From: Frigoribacterium faeni
Lineage (GTDB): Bacteria > Actinomycetota > Actinomycetes > Actinomycetales > Microbacteriaceae
Length of the DNA: 64,000 nucleotides
Assembly: GCF_011761235.1 (NCBI RefSeq)
Contig: NZ_JAAOYW010000002.1
Location: 620,001-684,000, forward strand
Direction: 5' to 3'
A model generated the notes under the pieces. The model was not told the DNA's origin. It searched no databases and saw only the letters and a program-made list of their open reading frames with translations. The position numbers were made by a program, and so were the translations under genes. Positions 41,097-50,322 of this stretch are shown one piece after another. The stretch's first letter is position 1. Each line of letters starts with the position of its first letter.

Positions 41097-42983
41097 GTGC
41101 GGGACGACGACGAGCAGCCCTGGCGCCCGGCGGCTCCCGCCCGGGCCCCGGCCGTGTGGGAGGGGGCGTCCGCGCCGAGCGCGGCCGGCCCCGGCCGCGA
41201 CCCCGGCACGGGTGCAGGCACGTCGGGCGCAGGCCCGGGCGCAGGCGCAGGCACGGCAGGCGCGGACACGACGCATGCCGGCGGCTCCGCCCTGGCAGAC
41301 GACGCGGGCACCTCGACACGGGAGGGGCGGCACCCGCCGACCCGCGCCTCCTCGGCTCTCCGTCGCGCGGCGCAGGTCGTCGCGGACCGCTGGCGGCCGC
41401 TGCCCCCGGCCCGACGCGTGGGGGTCGTCCTCGGCGCGGTCGTCGTCGCGGCGGGCCTCGTCGCGGTCGGCGGGGTCGCGACCGGCCCGGCCTACGCCCC
41501 GGTGGCCCGGCCGTCGTTCGAGGTCGACGACCTGCGGACCACCCCGACCAGCACGGCGTGGAGCACCGACCTGCGCGCGCTCCTCGCCCCGGATGCCCAG
41601 GCCGACTGCGTCGGGTACGACGGGAGCGTCCGGGTCGGCGACGACGACGTGCTCGTCGCGACGTCGGCCCAGGGGTACGAGCCCTACTCCGGCTGCGAGG
41701 ACGCCCCCGGGCAGCTCGCCCGTCTGGACGTCCGCACGGGCGAGGTGCGCTGGGCGACCGACGTGGCGGAGGCCGTCGGCGTCGACGCCGTCGGCCTGCA
41801 GGTGACCGTCGACGAGGCAGGCGAGGAGGCGCTCGTCGCCGTGCAGTCCGTGGTCGGCTCGAGCCTCGCCCGCGTCGACACCTCCACGGGCGAGGTGCTC
41901 GAGGTGCTGGCCGGCGCCGCCGACGCGCGCGGTGGCGCCGACGCGCGCGGCGGTCAGGCCCTCGTCGTCCAGGTCGAGGGCCTGAGCGGCGCAGCCGTGG
42001 TCGTGTCCCGCCGGCTCGTCGACCTGTCCGGCGACGCCTCCGTCGAGTCGTCCGTCGCGGACGGCCGAGCCCGCCTCGAGCTCTACCGGGCCGACGACCT
42101 GTCGACGCCGACCTGGACGAGCGCCACCGGCGACGAGAGCAGCCCGATGCTCGTGGGCCACCAGCTCGTCGTCGACGGCGACGGCGTGATGGGCAGCACC
42201 AGGGGCGGCACCGAGGGCGGGCTGCAGCTCGTCGACGCCCGGACCGGCCGGACGCGGCCGCTGCCGGGCGACCTGCGGACGGTCGAGTCGTGGGCGGAGT
42301 CGCTCGGCGGCTCGGTGGTCAGCGGCCGCGCGGACGGCGACGGCGACGGCCCCGGCGAGGGCAGCTCCGTGGTCTCCCTCGACGGCGACGGCCAGCTGCG
42401 CTGGAGCGCCCAGCTGCCCACCGCGAGCTACCCCGCCGTGACCGACGCGTGCATCTCGATCACGGCACAGGACGGCGACGTCACCTGCCTCGACCCGCGC
42501 ACCGGCGACGAGCGCTGGACCCGTTCCACCGGCGACTCCGGGCGCGACGACGTGCAGGCCGAGCAGGTGCAGGCCTTCTTCGGGACGGCGACCGACGACG
42601 TGCTCACCTCCCTCGTCGCCCCCGACGCCCTCGCCGAGGCCGCCGCCGGCGGCGGGCGCGACGGCCCGCGGGGGTCCGGGGAGGGCAAGACCGTCCTCGC
42701 CCTCGACGCACGCACCGGGGACGTGCGGTGGTCGACGGAGCTGCCCGTCGCCTCCTACGTGATCGCCACCTCGCGGACGACCGGCTACGCGTCCACCTTC
42801 TTCAGCAGCGACCGCGACAGCCCGACGCTCATCGCCTTCGACCTCGCCGACGGCCGGGTGCTGTGGTCGACGCAGGTCGCGACGAGCGCGTTCGCGTCGG
42901 CGTTCTGGGGCCCGACGCTGGTGCAGGTCGACCCCGACGGGGTCGTGCACGGGCTCGCGACGGGCGTCGAGCTCGCCGGCTGA
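41097..42983 (+). CDS. PQQ-like beta-propeller membrane protein, paralogue 1
   Basis: 628 residues. An about 95-residue disordered cytoplasmic part is rich in Gly/Ala/Pro; one membrane segment (VGVVLGAVVVAAGLVAVGGV) anchors a large external domain. That domain repeats the blade pattern ARLDVRTGEVRWAT, CLDPRTGDERWTRS and LALDARTGDVRWSTELP, as in PQQ-like/BamB propellers. A 15-base duplication gives ADARGGADARGG. It probably works as a surface binding or scaffold protein. A shorter paralogue follows at 43518. Confidence 0.75.
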   Translation: MRDDDEQPWRPAAPARAPAVWEGASAPSAAGPGRDPGTGAGTSGAGPGAGAGTAGADTTHAGGSALADDAGTSTREGRHPPTRASSALRRAAQVVADRWRPLPPARRVGVVLGAVVVAAGLVAVGGVATGPAYAPVARPSFEVDDLRTTPTSTAWSTDLRALLAPDAQADCVGYDGSVRVGDDDVLVATSAQGYEPYSGCEDAPGQLARLDVRTGEVRWATDVAEAVGVDAVGLQVTVDEAGEEALVAVQSVVGSSLARVDTSTGEVLEVLAGAADARGGADARGGQALVVQVEGLSGAAVVVSRRLVDLSGDASVESSVADGRARLELYRADDLSTPTWTSATGDESSPMLVGHQLVVDGDGVMGSTRGGTEGGLQLVDARTGRTRPLPGDLRTVESWAESLGGSVVSGRADGDGDGPGEGSSVVSLDGDGQLRWSAQLPTASYPAVTDACISITAQDGDVTCLDPRTGDERWTRSTGDSGRDDVQAEQVQAFFGTATDDVLTSLVAPDALAEAAAGGGRDGPRGSGEGKTVLALDARTGDVRWSTELPVASYVIATSRTTGYASTFFSSDRDSPTLIAFDLADGRVLWSTQVATSAFASAFWGPTLVQVDPDGVVHGLATGVELAG

Positions 42984-43012
42984 CCCCGGCCCCGCCCCGA
43001 GCCGAAGGACTT

Positions 43013-43121
43013 GAACTGACCAGTCGACGTCAGGGCAGGAGGGTGGGGAACGAGGAGGTGCCCCACGAGTGGTCGGGAACGGTCCACCACCGGGCCCCCG
43101 ACGACCGGAACTGACCAGTCG
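43013..43121. repeat. Direct repeat GAACTGACCAGTCG flanking a short hairpin region
   Basis: GAACTGACCAGTCG occurs at 43013-43026 and 43108-43121. Each contains the near-palindrome ACTGACCAGT, and between them GGTCGGG can pair with CCCGAC. It lies between the convergent stops at 42983 and 43170, so it may be the transcription end of both genes. Confidence 0.6.
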
Positions 43122-43169
43122 GCATCCGGAGGGAGGGGAAGAAGAGGGACCGGGCCGAGGAGGTGCCCC

Positions 43170-43448
43170 TCAGCCCCCGCGGACGAGCAGCGGGAAGACG
43201 AACACCGCGAAGAGGAAGAACGCGGCCGTCACCGCGAAGACGACGTAGGTGCCTCGACCGACCGGGTCCTGCCCGGCGGCCTCGCGGCGCCGCATGACCC
43301 GACGCCGGTACAGGACCTGCATCACGATGAGGACGACCGCCGCGACGGCGAGGATCGAGATGACCAGGGCTTCGATGACGGCGTCCTTCCGGGGCGACGG
43401 GCCGGGCCAGCCTACCGGCGACGGCCTGGCAGGAGGCGGGGCAGGCAC
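43170..43448 (-). CDS. Small single-helix membrane protein, start uncertain
   Basis: The convincing part is 68 residues ending FFLFAVFVFPLLVRGG, with hydrophobic segments ALVISILAVAAVVLIVMQVL and YVVFAVTAAFFLFAVFVFP separated by a basic loop (YRRRVMRRREAAG). The nearest conventional start is GTG at 43448 (92 residues). However GGAAGGA lies 7 bases before an ATC at 43376, with TAGGCT as a -10 box a further 30 bases up, which suggests that a non-canonical ATC may begin translation. It sits on the opposite strand between the two propeller paralogues. The function is unknown. Confidence 0.5.
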   Translation of the reverse strand: MPAPPPARPSPVGWPGPSPRKDAVIEALVISILAVAAVVLIVMQVLYRRRVMRRREAAGQDPVGRGTYVVFAVTAAFFLFAVFVFPLLVRGG

Positions 43449-43517
43449 CGCCGTCGCAGCGGGGCCGGAGGCGCCGCCCGTACCATCGACGGACGCACGC
43501 GGAGGGGGACGAGCACC

Positions 43518-45140
43518 GTGACCGACGACGACGGCACCGACCCCGGGCGCGCCCGGCCGGGGCGACGAGGAGGCGGCCTGCAGGCCCGCTGGCACCGCGC
43601 CTCCTCGGCTCGGCGGCTGGGCACCGTCGCCGCGGCCGGCCTCGTCGCGGCCGCGCTGGTCGTGGCTGCAGGGCTGGCCTCGCAGCCGGTCTACCCGGGG
43701 GGCTCCCCCGCGGACGGGCTCGTCGTCGACGAGCTGCGGAACCTGCCCGAGGCCGCGGGCTGGCGCATCGAGCCGGCCGACCTCGGGATCGCCGGGGCCA
43801 GGCCCGGCTGCGTCGACCTGCGGGTGCTCGCGTCCGTGGCGGACGACGTCCTCGTCGCCGCGACGACGCCGGCCGGGACCGCCGCGACGAGCTGCGCCGA
43901 CCCGGACGCCCAGCCCGACCCGGACGCGAGCGGCGACCGGCTCGTCCGGGTCGATCCCCGCTCGGGCACGGTGCGGTGGAGCATCCCGACCTCCGACGTG
44001 AGCGACGTCGTCTCGTCGGCCGGACTCGGCGCGTGGGTCGCCGACGACGGGTCGACGGCCGTCGTCGGGGTCCGCGGAGGCGTCGACGACGGCTCGGACA
44101 GCGCGACGGTCGCCCGGGTCGACCTCGAGACCGGCGTGGTGGCCGAGCGGCGCACGCTGGCCGACGGCCCGGTCGTCGTGCTCGACGCCGACGACCGGCA
44201 GGTGCTCGTCGAGACCCGCACGGGCGGCGGCGGCGACCGGGGTCAGAGCTTCGTCGACGGCCCGTCCCGGGCGCAGGTCACGACGCTGGCGCGCGACGAC
44301 CTGTCGCGGGCGACCTGGCAGACCGACCTCGGGGTCGACGGGCAGGCCGCCCTCGTCGGCGACCGGGTGCTCGTCGTGCTCGACGGCATCGTCACGCTGT
44401 TCGACCCGCCGGCCCGGAGCGTGCTGCAGTGGGTCGTGCCGCTGAGCCGCGACGCCGTCCCGACGGTCGACGGCGACCTCGTCCTCGTCGAGCTGCAGGA
44501 CGACGGCCGGGCCGACACCCCCACCGAGACCGCCGCGTTCCGGCTCGCCGGCGGCGAGGCGTGGCGCCGGGCGAACGAGGGCGGCAGCCCGCCGGTGGTG
44601 TCGGGCGGGTGCGTCCTGTTCTGGGAGCGCGCCTCCTCGACCTGCGTCGACCGCGAGACGGGCGCCGACCGCTGGACGGTGACGAACGACCCCGACCTCG
44701 GCGGCATCCCGCTCACCGGGCCGAGCACGGCGGGGCAGGGCGACGACGTCGTGCTGCTGCGCACCCCGATCCCCCGCCCGGGCGCCCGCGGCTCGGGGCG
44801 GGTCGGCTCAGACACGGCCGCCGACGAGCGGGCGCTGCTCGTGCTCGACGCCCTCACCGGCAGCGAGCGGGCACGGGTGTGGGCTCCCGTCGAGGCGTCG
44901 CCCGTGGCCGTGTCGCGCACCGTGCTCTACCTGGCGACGCCCGCCCGACACGACTCCGACGGCGACCTGGTCGCCGGGTCGGTCGTCGCCCACGACCTCG
45001 CCGACGGACGCGAGCTCTGGCGCCTCGCCGCGGGTGACGCCGACGTCAGCGACCTGCAGTTCTGGGGCGGCACCCTGGTCGCCGTCGGCGACGACGGCGC
45101 CGTCACGCAGCTCGTCGACCGCACGCGCGTCGTCGACTGA
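43518..45140 (+). CDS. PQQ-like beta-propeller membrane protein, paralogue 2
   Basis: 540 residues with the same plan as the gene at 41097: a basic cytoplasmic tail, one membrane segment (TVAAAGLVAAALVVAAGLA), then an external propeller (LVRVDPRSGTVRWSIP, CVDRETGADRWTV, LVLDALTGSERARVW, VVAHDLADGRELWRLA). The juxtamembrane pattern VDELRNLPEAAGWRIEPADL matches VDDLRTTPTSTAWSTDLRAL in the paralogue. The GTG follows GGAGGGGGACGAGCACC. The stop is 15 bases from the convergent GH81 stop. Confidence 0.75.
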   Translation: MTDDDGTDPGRARPGRRGGGLQARWHRASSARRLGTVAAAGLVAAALVVAAGLASQPVYPGGSPADGLVVDELRNLPEAAGWRIEPADLGIAGARPGCVDLRVLASVADDVLVAATTPAGTAATSCADPDAQPDPDASGDRLVRVDPRSGTVRWSIPTSDVSDVVSSAGLGAWVADDGSTAVVGVRGGVDDGSDSATVARVDLETGVVAERRTLADGPVVVLDADDRQVLVETRTGGGGDRGQSFVDGPSRAQVTTLARDDLSRATWQTDLGVDGQAALVGDRVLVVLDGIVTLFDPPARSVLQWVVPLSRDAVPTVDGDLVLVELQDDGRADTPTETAAFRLAGGEAWRRANEGGSPPVVSGGCVLFWERASSTCVDRETGADRWTVTNDPDLGGIPLTGPSTAGQGDDVVLLRTPIPRPGARGSGRVGSDTAADERALLVLDALTGSERARVWAPVEASPVAVSRTVLYLATPARHDSDGDLVAGSVVAHDLADGRELWRLAAGDADVSDLQFWGGTLVAVGDDGAVTQLVDRTRVVD

Positions 45141-45155
45141 CCCGCGCCCGGCGCC

Positions 45156-47279
45156 CTACCCCCGAGCCCCCGCCGCCAGGATCCACGCCATCGCGTACGA
45201 CCGCGAGTTGCCGTCGTCGATGCCGGTGTCGGGCAGCGCGGCGAGCGTGTCCAGCGCGTCGGCGGCCGCGTCCGCCCCGGCCAGCGCCGAGTACATCAGC
45301 ACGTAGTCGGCGAGCGGCCCGTCGAAGCCGTCGGGGGCTGCCTCGGCGACGAACGCGTCGACCTGCTCCGCGCCTCCTGCGGCCTCGGCGGTCAGGTAGT
45401 CGACCGACGTCGGGCTCAGCGGGATCAGCTGGATGCCCGCGATGGCCGACGGCTCGGCCGAGAACCAGGTCGCGTAGTCGCGCTTGCCGCCCCAGTTGAG
45501 CGAGACGACGCGGTGGTCGAACGTGGCCGTGCCGTCCTTCCCCTGGAACACCGGGTCGCTCAGGTCGGGCGCGACGAAGTAGGCGAGGGCCGCCTGCGAC
45601 TCGGCGCTGAGCATCCAGGCGGCCTCGGCGCCGAGCGCGTCGTCCCCCGTGGCGGACGCCCAGAGCGACAGGCCCGCGTAGGCGCCCACCGCCTCCGACG
45701 ACGACTCCTGGTTGTTGCCGTCGGCGAACGGCGAGTAGCCGCTGGCCCAGCTGTGCGACCAGAACGGGTCGAAGGCGCGGCGGTCGGGGAACGAGCCGTT
45801 CTGCGAGCCCGACGCGATGTCGGCGGCCAGCAGGTCCATGACCGGCTGCCAGCCCTCGGCGAGCGAGGGGTCGTCCGCGGCCATCACGCCCGCGGCGTAG
45901 AGGAAGTAGCCGTAGTGGAAGTAGTGGTCGTTGAACTCGTCCGAGCCGAACGACGCCGCCTTGCCGACGACTCCCTTGACCGCAGGGTCGTAGACGAAGC
46001 ACTCCTGCCCGCGCGACTCGCAGCCGTCGGGCTCGGTCCAGAGGTCGAGCTCGTCGACGATCCGCTCCTTCAGCTCGGCCGCGACCTGTTGGTCGTCGAG
46101 CTGCACGGCGAGCTGGTAGAGCATCGCGGCGCGGTAGAGCGCCTTGCCGCCGTAGTAGGTGTCGGCGGCGAAGGTCGGCGTGAGGCTGACGTCGATCTCG
46201 AGCTGGTCGCGGACGGAGGCGCGCTCGGCGTCGGTCAGCCCGCTCAGGTCGAGCGACGTCGACGCCGTCGTGGTGGGCGCCCCGAACGACAGGCCGGTGC
46301 CGATCGAGAGGGGCACCGTGCCGTAGACGGTCGGGTAGCCGAGGCCGGTGTCGGTGCCGCCGGCCGCGGGGCCGGAGTCGCCCTGGTGCGGCGCCGCGAC
46401 GACGAGGGCGTCGCCGCCCGCGGCGGTCACGTAGCCGAGCTCGGTGGTCTGCACCTGCTGGTCGCCGCTGCCGGTGGTGCCGTACGTCGTCGTGACGCCC
46501 GTGAGCGGCGAGGCGGCCGCGTCGAGCACCTGCGTCGTCTGGTCGGCGGAGGCGCCGGCCGGCACCGACACGAGCACGACCGAGCCGCCCTCGTCGAGCG
46601 AGACCGAGGGGGCGCCCGTGTCGAGCGAGCCGCCCGTGACGACCACGCCCCACGTGGCGTCGCCGACCGTGACGGTCGCCCGGCCGTCGCCGGCGGCGCG
46701 GAGCACGCCGTCGCCGAGCACGGCGAGCGCGTCGGTCTGCGCCGACGCCGCGGTGTACGACACCGTGGGCGAGCCCTCGGCGATCGTCGTGTGGCCGAGC
46801 ACGGCGTCGCCGTCGCGGTGCTCGAGGGTGACCGAGACGTCGTCGTAGCCGCTGACCACGAAGTCGCCCGAGCCGAGGTCGACCGAGACGTCGGCGAGCG
46901 CCGGGCCGACGATCGCGGTGGCCGACGGCACCGGTGCGGGCTGGCCCGCCGCGAAGCCGTCGTCGGTGGCCTGGAACGAGATCGGCAGGGGGAACACCGG
47001 CATCGGCTCGTCGCCGAAGACCAGGCCCGAGAACCAGCGGTTGGTCGGCGGCACGAGGCCGTCGGCGAGGCGCATGGTCGGCACCTCGGCGACCGACTCC
47101 TGCGGCAGCGCGGCCACGAGGGGGTCGACCTGCGAGGCGGGCAGCACGTCGCCCGAGGCGGTCGTGCGGCCCTCGGTGCTGCCGCCGTCGGGGCCGGCCG
47201 AGCCGTCGTCGCCGGTGCAGCCGGCGAGCACGAGCCCTCCGGCGGTCACGAGCGCGACGGCCGCGAGCAGCCGCCCCAC
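45156..47279 (-). CDS. GH81 endo-beta-1,3-glucanase lipoprotein
   Basis: 707 residues. A signal peptide ends LVLAGC (Cys21), so it is anchored outside the membrane. The GH81 signatures are strong: PPTNRWFSGLVFGD near residue 80, FNDHYFHYGYFLYAAG at 449-464 with the catalytic-acid candidate Asp451, and FWSHSWASGYSPFADGNNQE then SSSEA with Glu525/Glu529 as the general base region. The family cleaves beta-1,3-glucans. It is the last gene of the GT2/adaptor/GH81 operon, 152 bases after the adaptor stop, so it may trim or release the polymer made by the synthase rather than only attack fungal walls. Confidence 0.9.
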   Translation of the reverse strand: MGRLLAAVALVTAGGLVLAGCTGDDGSAGPDGGSTEGRTTASGDVLPASQVDPLVAALPQESVAEVPTMRLADGLVPPTNRWFSGLVFGDEPMPVFPLPISFQATDDGFAAGQPAPVPSATAIVGPALADVSVDLGSGDFVVSGYDDVSVTLEHRDGDAVLGHTTIAEGSPTVSYTAASAQTDALAVLGDGVLRAAGDGRATVTVGDATWGVVVTGGSLDTGAPSVSLDEGGSVVLVSVPAGASADQTTQVLDAAASPLTGVTTTYGTTGSGDQQVQTTELGYVTAAGGDALVVAAPHQGDSGPAAGGTDTGLGYPTVYGTVPLSIGTGLSFGAPTTTASTSLDLSGLTDAERASVRDQLEIDVSLTPTFAADTYYGGKALYRAAMLYQLAVQLDDQQVAAELKERIVDELDLWTEPDGCESRGQECFVYDPAVKGVVGKAASFGSDEFNDHYFHYGYFLYAAGVMAADDPSLAEGWQPVMDLLAADIASGSQNGSFPDRRAFDPFWSHSWASGYSPFADGNNQESSSEAVGAYAGLSLWASATGDDALGAEAAWMLSAESQAALAYFVAPDLSDPVFQGKDGTATFDHRVVSLNWGGKRDYATWFSAEPSAIAGIQLIPLSPTSVDYLTAEAAGGAEQVDAFVAEAAPDGFDGPLADYVLMYSALAGADAAADALDTLAALPDTGIDDGNSRSYAMAWILAAGARG

Positions 47280-47431
47280 GGGGCGCGAGGGGGTGCCGAG
47301 GAGGCGCGGCGCGCGTCGGGTGTCGACCCGCGCCTCCTCGGCGTGACGGGTGGTCGCGGCGTCGGTCGAGGGTCCCGAACGACCCAGCCCACGACGACGA
47401 CCCGTCGTCTGTTCTCCTGCGTCGGCGATGA

Positions 47432-48163
47432 TCAGACCCCGATCTGACGCAGGAAGTCGGTGACGGTGTCGACGGGGCCGGCGAGCACCCCGTCGTCCCG
47501 CAGGTGCAGCTTCGCCTGGATCGGCGTGCCCGGCGTGACGAGGCCGTTGTAGGCGCCCTCGACGAGCTGGTCGCTCGAGACCTGCAGCGTCGTCTCGGCG
47601 TCGCCGTCCTTGGTCTCGACGCTCACGATGCCGACCTTGCCGGCGATCGTGGTCTGGTTGGGCAGCATGAGGTCGACGGCGGCGCCCGAGTCGATGCGCT
47701 CGTAGTCACGCGGCGTCAGCACGAAGTCGGCGGCGACGAAGAGGGTGCCGGTCTTGTCGATCGTGGCGAGCGAGCCGCCCGCCTGGACGAAGCTGCCCTC
47801 CTTGAGGTCGACGTCGGCGACGGTGCCGTCGACGGCGGCCTTGAGCGTCATGGTGCCGTCCTCGGCGACCGAGTAGGTCGCGGTGTCGGCGGTCACGAGG
47901 CCGGTCTGCAGGTCCTGCAGCAGCGAGAGGCTCTGCACCTCGAAGAGCGTGTCGCCCTCCTTCACCTGGTCGCCGTTCTCGACGTACGAGCGGGTGATGG
48001 TGCCGCTGTAGTCGGTGCCGACCGAGTACTCCTGCGCCGCGATGGTGGCGCTGGTGCTGTTCACCTGCTGCTGGCGCTGCGTGAAGATCATCGTGAAGCC
48101 GGCGACGAGCACCAGCACGACGAGCATGCCGACGGTCATCTTGAGTCTGTTCATCCAGGTCAT
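47432..48163 (-). CDS. HlyD-like membrane-fusion adaptor (single-pass, biotinyl-lipoyl-like domain)
   Basis: 243 residues. One N-terminal membrane segment (VGMLVVLVLVAGFTMIFT) is followed by an external domain with barrel-sandwich hybrid features: GTITRSYVENGDQVKEGDTLFEV and AAVDGTVADVDLKEGSFVQAGG, the paired half-motifs of HlyD/RND adaptors without a long coiled coil. The ATG overlaps the GT2 stop as ATGA. In Sinorhizobium meliloti the mixed-linkage glucan synthase BgsA has such a partner (BgsB); here the adaptor probably assists extrusion of the glucan through the cell wall. Confidence 0.75.
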   Translation of the reverse strand: MTWMNRLKMTVGMLVVLVLVAGFTMIFTQRQQQVNSTSATIAAQEYSVGTDYSGTITRSYVENGDQVKEGDTLFEVQSLSLLQDLQTGLVTADTATYSVAEDGTMTLKAAVDGTVADVDLKEGSFVQAGGSLATIDKTGTLFVAADFVLTPRDYERIDSGAAVDLMLPNQTTIAGKVGIVSVETKDGDAETTLQVSSDQLVEGAYNGLVTPGTPIQAKLHLRDDGVLAGPVDTVTDFLRQIGV

Positions 48164-50322
48164 GACGTGACCCTCTCCTGCTGGTCGGCGGTGACGCCGT
48201 CGTCGGTGGTGCGGTCGTCGGCGGGCGTGGCCGCGGCCCGGCGGCCGTGGGCCAGCGCGCGGGACGCCGCGAGCTCGGCGACCCGGGACGCGTCGCGCGC
48301 GGCCTGCTCGGGGTCGTCGGTGGGGGTGCGGTCGGCGAGGCGGTGCGCGGTCGCGAGGTCCGCCTCCCTGGCCGCCGCCTGCTCGGCCTCGTCGGCCCGC
48401 TGCAGGGCGAGGATCTCCTCGCCGCTGCGCGGAGCCGGGCGCGAGACCTGGGTGCGCCGCGACGCGGGCTCCGAGCCGAGCGGGGCCGTGAGCACCACGG
48501 GGGCCTCGGCCAACTCGCCGCGCTGCTCGGCACGGGCGAAGCGCTTGAGCGTGCGGCCCTCGCGCCAGGCGGCGACGAGGAACGCCGAGAGGATGAACGT
48601 GTTGAGCAGGTTCCACACCGTCGCCAGCGTGAGCACGCCGTTGTCGGCGTCGCGGACGATCGCGACGCACGACGTGAGGGTGAGGAACAGCCAGAACAGC
48701 ACCTGCGGGATGATGAAGTTGAACGGCGACGACACCGTGCCCTTGCGGCCGGTGACGCTCCACGCCTCGTCCTTGCCGCTGATGACGTTCCACAGGGCCT
48801 TGACGTAGATCGGGAACGACACGGTCGCGAGCATCAGCACCTCCCAGCGGAACGAGCCGAGCGTGTAGAACGCCAGCACGATCTGCATCAGGTAGAAGCC
48901 GGCGTAGAAGAGGAACCACTGCAGCACCGAGATGTGCAGGTTCATGGGGCGCAGGTCGAAGAAGATCTCCATCGGCGGCACCATGAGCAGCAGCAGGGGC
49001 GCGATGCCCGTCAGGTAGTTCGTCGCGGTGACGAAGTACTGCAGGCGCTGGTCCATCGTCAGGGTGCGACGCGGGCTCAGCGGGTTGTGGCGGAACAGGA
49101 TCTCGAAGCCGCCGGTCGCCCAGCGCAGCTGCTGCTTGCTGTACGCCTCGATGGTCTCGGGGGCGTCGCCCACGGCGAGCGTCATCGGGATGTAGATCGA
49201 CTTCCAGCCGGCCTCGTGCAGGTGCAGGCTCGTCCAGACGTCCTCCGACTTCGAGTCGGTGTCGATGCCGCCGATCTCGTCGATCGCGCTGCGCCGGAAG
49301 ATCACGTTCGTGCCGACGCAGAAGGCCGCGTTGAAGCGGTTCCGGCCGGGCTGGATGAACCGGTAGAAGACCGTCTGCATGTAGCCCGCGCCGCGGCTGA
49401 CGAGGCTCGTCAGGTTGCCGTAGGTCTGGGGGGTCTGCACGAAGGCGACCTTCTCGTCGACGAAGAACGGCACCGTCTCGAACAGGAAGTCCGTCTCGGG
49501 CACGAAGTCGGCGTCGAAGATGGCGAAGAAGTCGCCCTTCGCGATGGCGAGCGCGTGGTTCACGTTGCCGGCCTTCGCCCCGTTGCTGCTGAGGCGACGG
49601 ATGTAGCGCGCGCCGAGCTGCGCGGCGAGGTCCCTGACCTCGTCGCTGCGGCCGTCGTCGAGCACCCAGGTGCGGTGCTCGCCCTTCAGGGCCAGCGCGG
49701 CCTGGACGGTCGTCGCGATCTTGGCGAGCTCCTCGCCGTAGACGGTGATGAACACGTCGGCGACGATCCGCTCGCCGGCGACGCGCATCGGCCACAGGTG
49801 GGGCGTGCCGCGCAGGCCGAGGCGGTCGATCTCGGCCTCGTCGTACAGGGTGTCCTGCGTCGCGTGGAAGTCGAAGTCGCGGGGGTCCTGGCCGCCCGAG
49901 AGGATCGTCCACATCGCGAAGAGCGTCTGCACGACGAGGATCGCCTCGGCGACGATGATCATCGTGTACGGCAGGATGTCGCCCCGGTTGCCCGGGTTCA
50001 GCAGGAACTGCGCGTAGAGCAGGATGCCGAGCGTGGCGATGAGCACGAGCAGCACCATGACGGGGCTGTGCGCCCGGCCGCCCTCGGGGCGGGCCGCCAC
50101 GGTGACGTGGTCGGCCCGCGGTCGAGGAGCGGGCGCCGGCCTACGACGCTGACCGACCGACCCGGAGGGTGCTAGGTGCCTCAGGTCGACGGGCGTCGCG
50201 ATGTCGGGCCGCTCGTCGACGACGAGGGCGGCGGTGCCGACCGCGGGGCGGTCGGCGGAGGACGACGCGGTGGCCGACCCCGTTTCCGGGGACAGCGGAG
50301 CGTCGCGCATGGTTCGGGACAT
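48160..50322 (-). CDS. Family 2 processive glycosyltransferase (cellulose/beta-glucan synthase-like)
   Basis: 720 residues. An about 85-residue disordered cytoplasmic head precedes two membrane helices (88-108, 118-142). The GT2 domain then shows DDGR at 222-225, DAD at 270-272, SED with Asp361 and QQLRW at 397-401, the complete catalytic set of BcsA/CrdS-like processive synthases. Four to five further helices follow (about 435-600) and a 110-residue Ala/Glu-rich tail. No PilZ motif (RxxxR...D/NxSxxG) is visible. The chain made is probably a beta-glucan; the GH81 partner favours beta-1,3 or mixed linkage. It is the first gene of the operon, with a long leader. Confidence 0.88.
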   Translation of the reverse strand: MSRTMRDAPLSPETGSATASSSADRPAVGTAALVVDERPDIATPVDLRHLAPSGSVGQRRRPAPAPRPRADHVTVAARPEGGRAHSPVMVLLVLIATLGILLYAQFLLNPGNRGDILPYTMIIVAEAILVVQTLFAMWTILSGGQDPRDFDFHATQDTLYDEAEIDRLGLRGTPHLWPMRVAGERIVADVFITVYGEELAKIATTVQAALALKGEHRTWVLDDGRSDEVRDLAAQLGARYIRRLSSNGAKAGNVNHALAIAKGDFFAIFDADFVPETDFLFETVPFFVDEKVAFVQTPQTYGNLTSLVSRGAGYMQTVFYRFIQPGRNRFNAAFCVGTNVIFRRSAIDEIGGIDTDSKSEDVWTSLHLHEAGWKSIYIPMTLAVGDAPETIEAYSKQQLRWATGGFEILFRHNPLSPRRTLTMDQRLQYFVTATNYLTGIAPLLLLMVPPMEIFFDLRPMNLHISVLQWFLFYAGFYLMQIVLAFYTLGSFRWEVLMLATVSFPIYVKALWNVISGKDEAWSVTGRKGTVSSPFNFIIPQVLFWLFLTLTSCVAIVRDADNGVLTLATVWNLLNTFILSAFLVAAWREGRTLKRFARAEQRGELAEAPVVLTAPLGSEPASRRTQVSRPAPRSGEEILALQRADEAEQAAAREADLATAHRLADRTPTDDPEQAARDASRVAELAASRALAHGRRAAATPADDRTTDDGVTADQQERVTS

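Noticed and set aside
48160-50322. PilZ (c-di-GMP binding) domain in the GT2 synthase tail
   Set aside because: RRTQVSRPAPRSG superficially suggests an RxxxR, but the following D/NxSxxG and barrel strands are absent.
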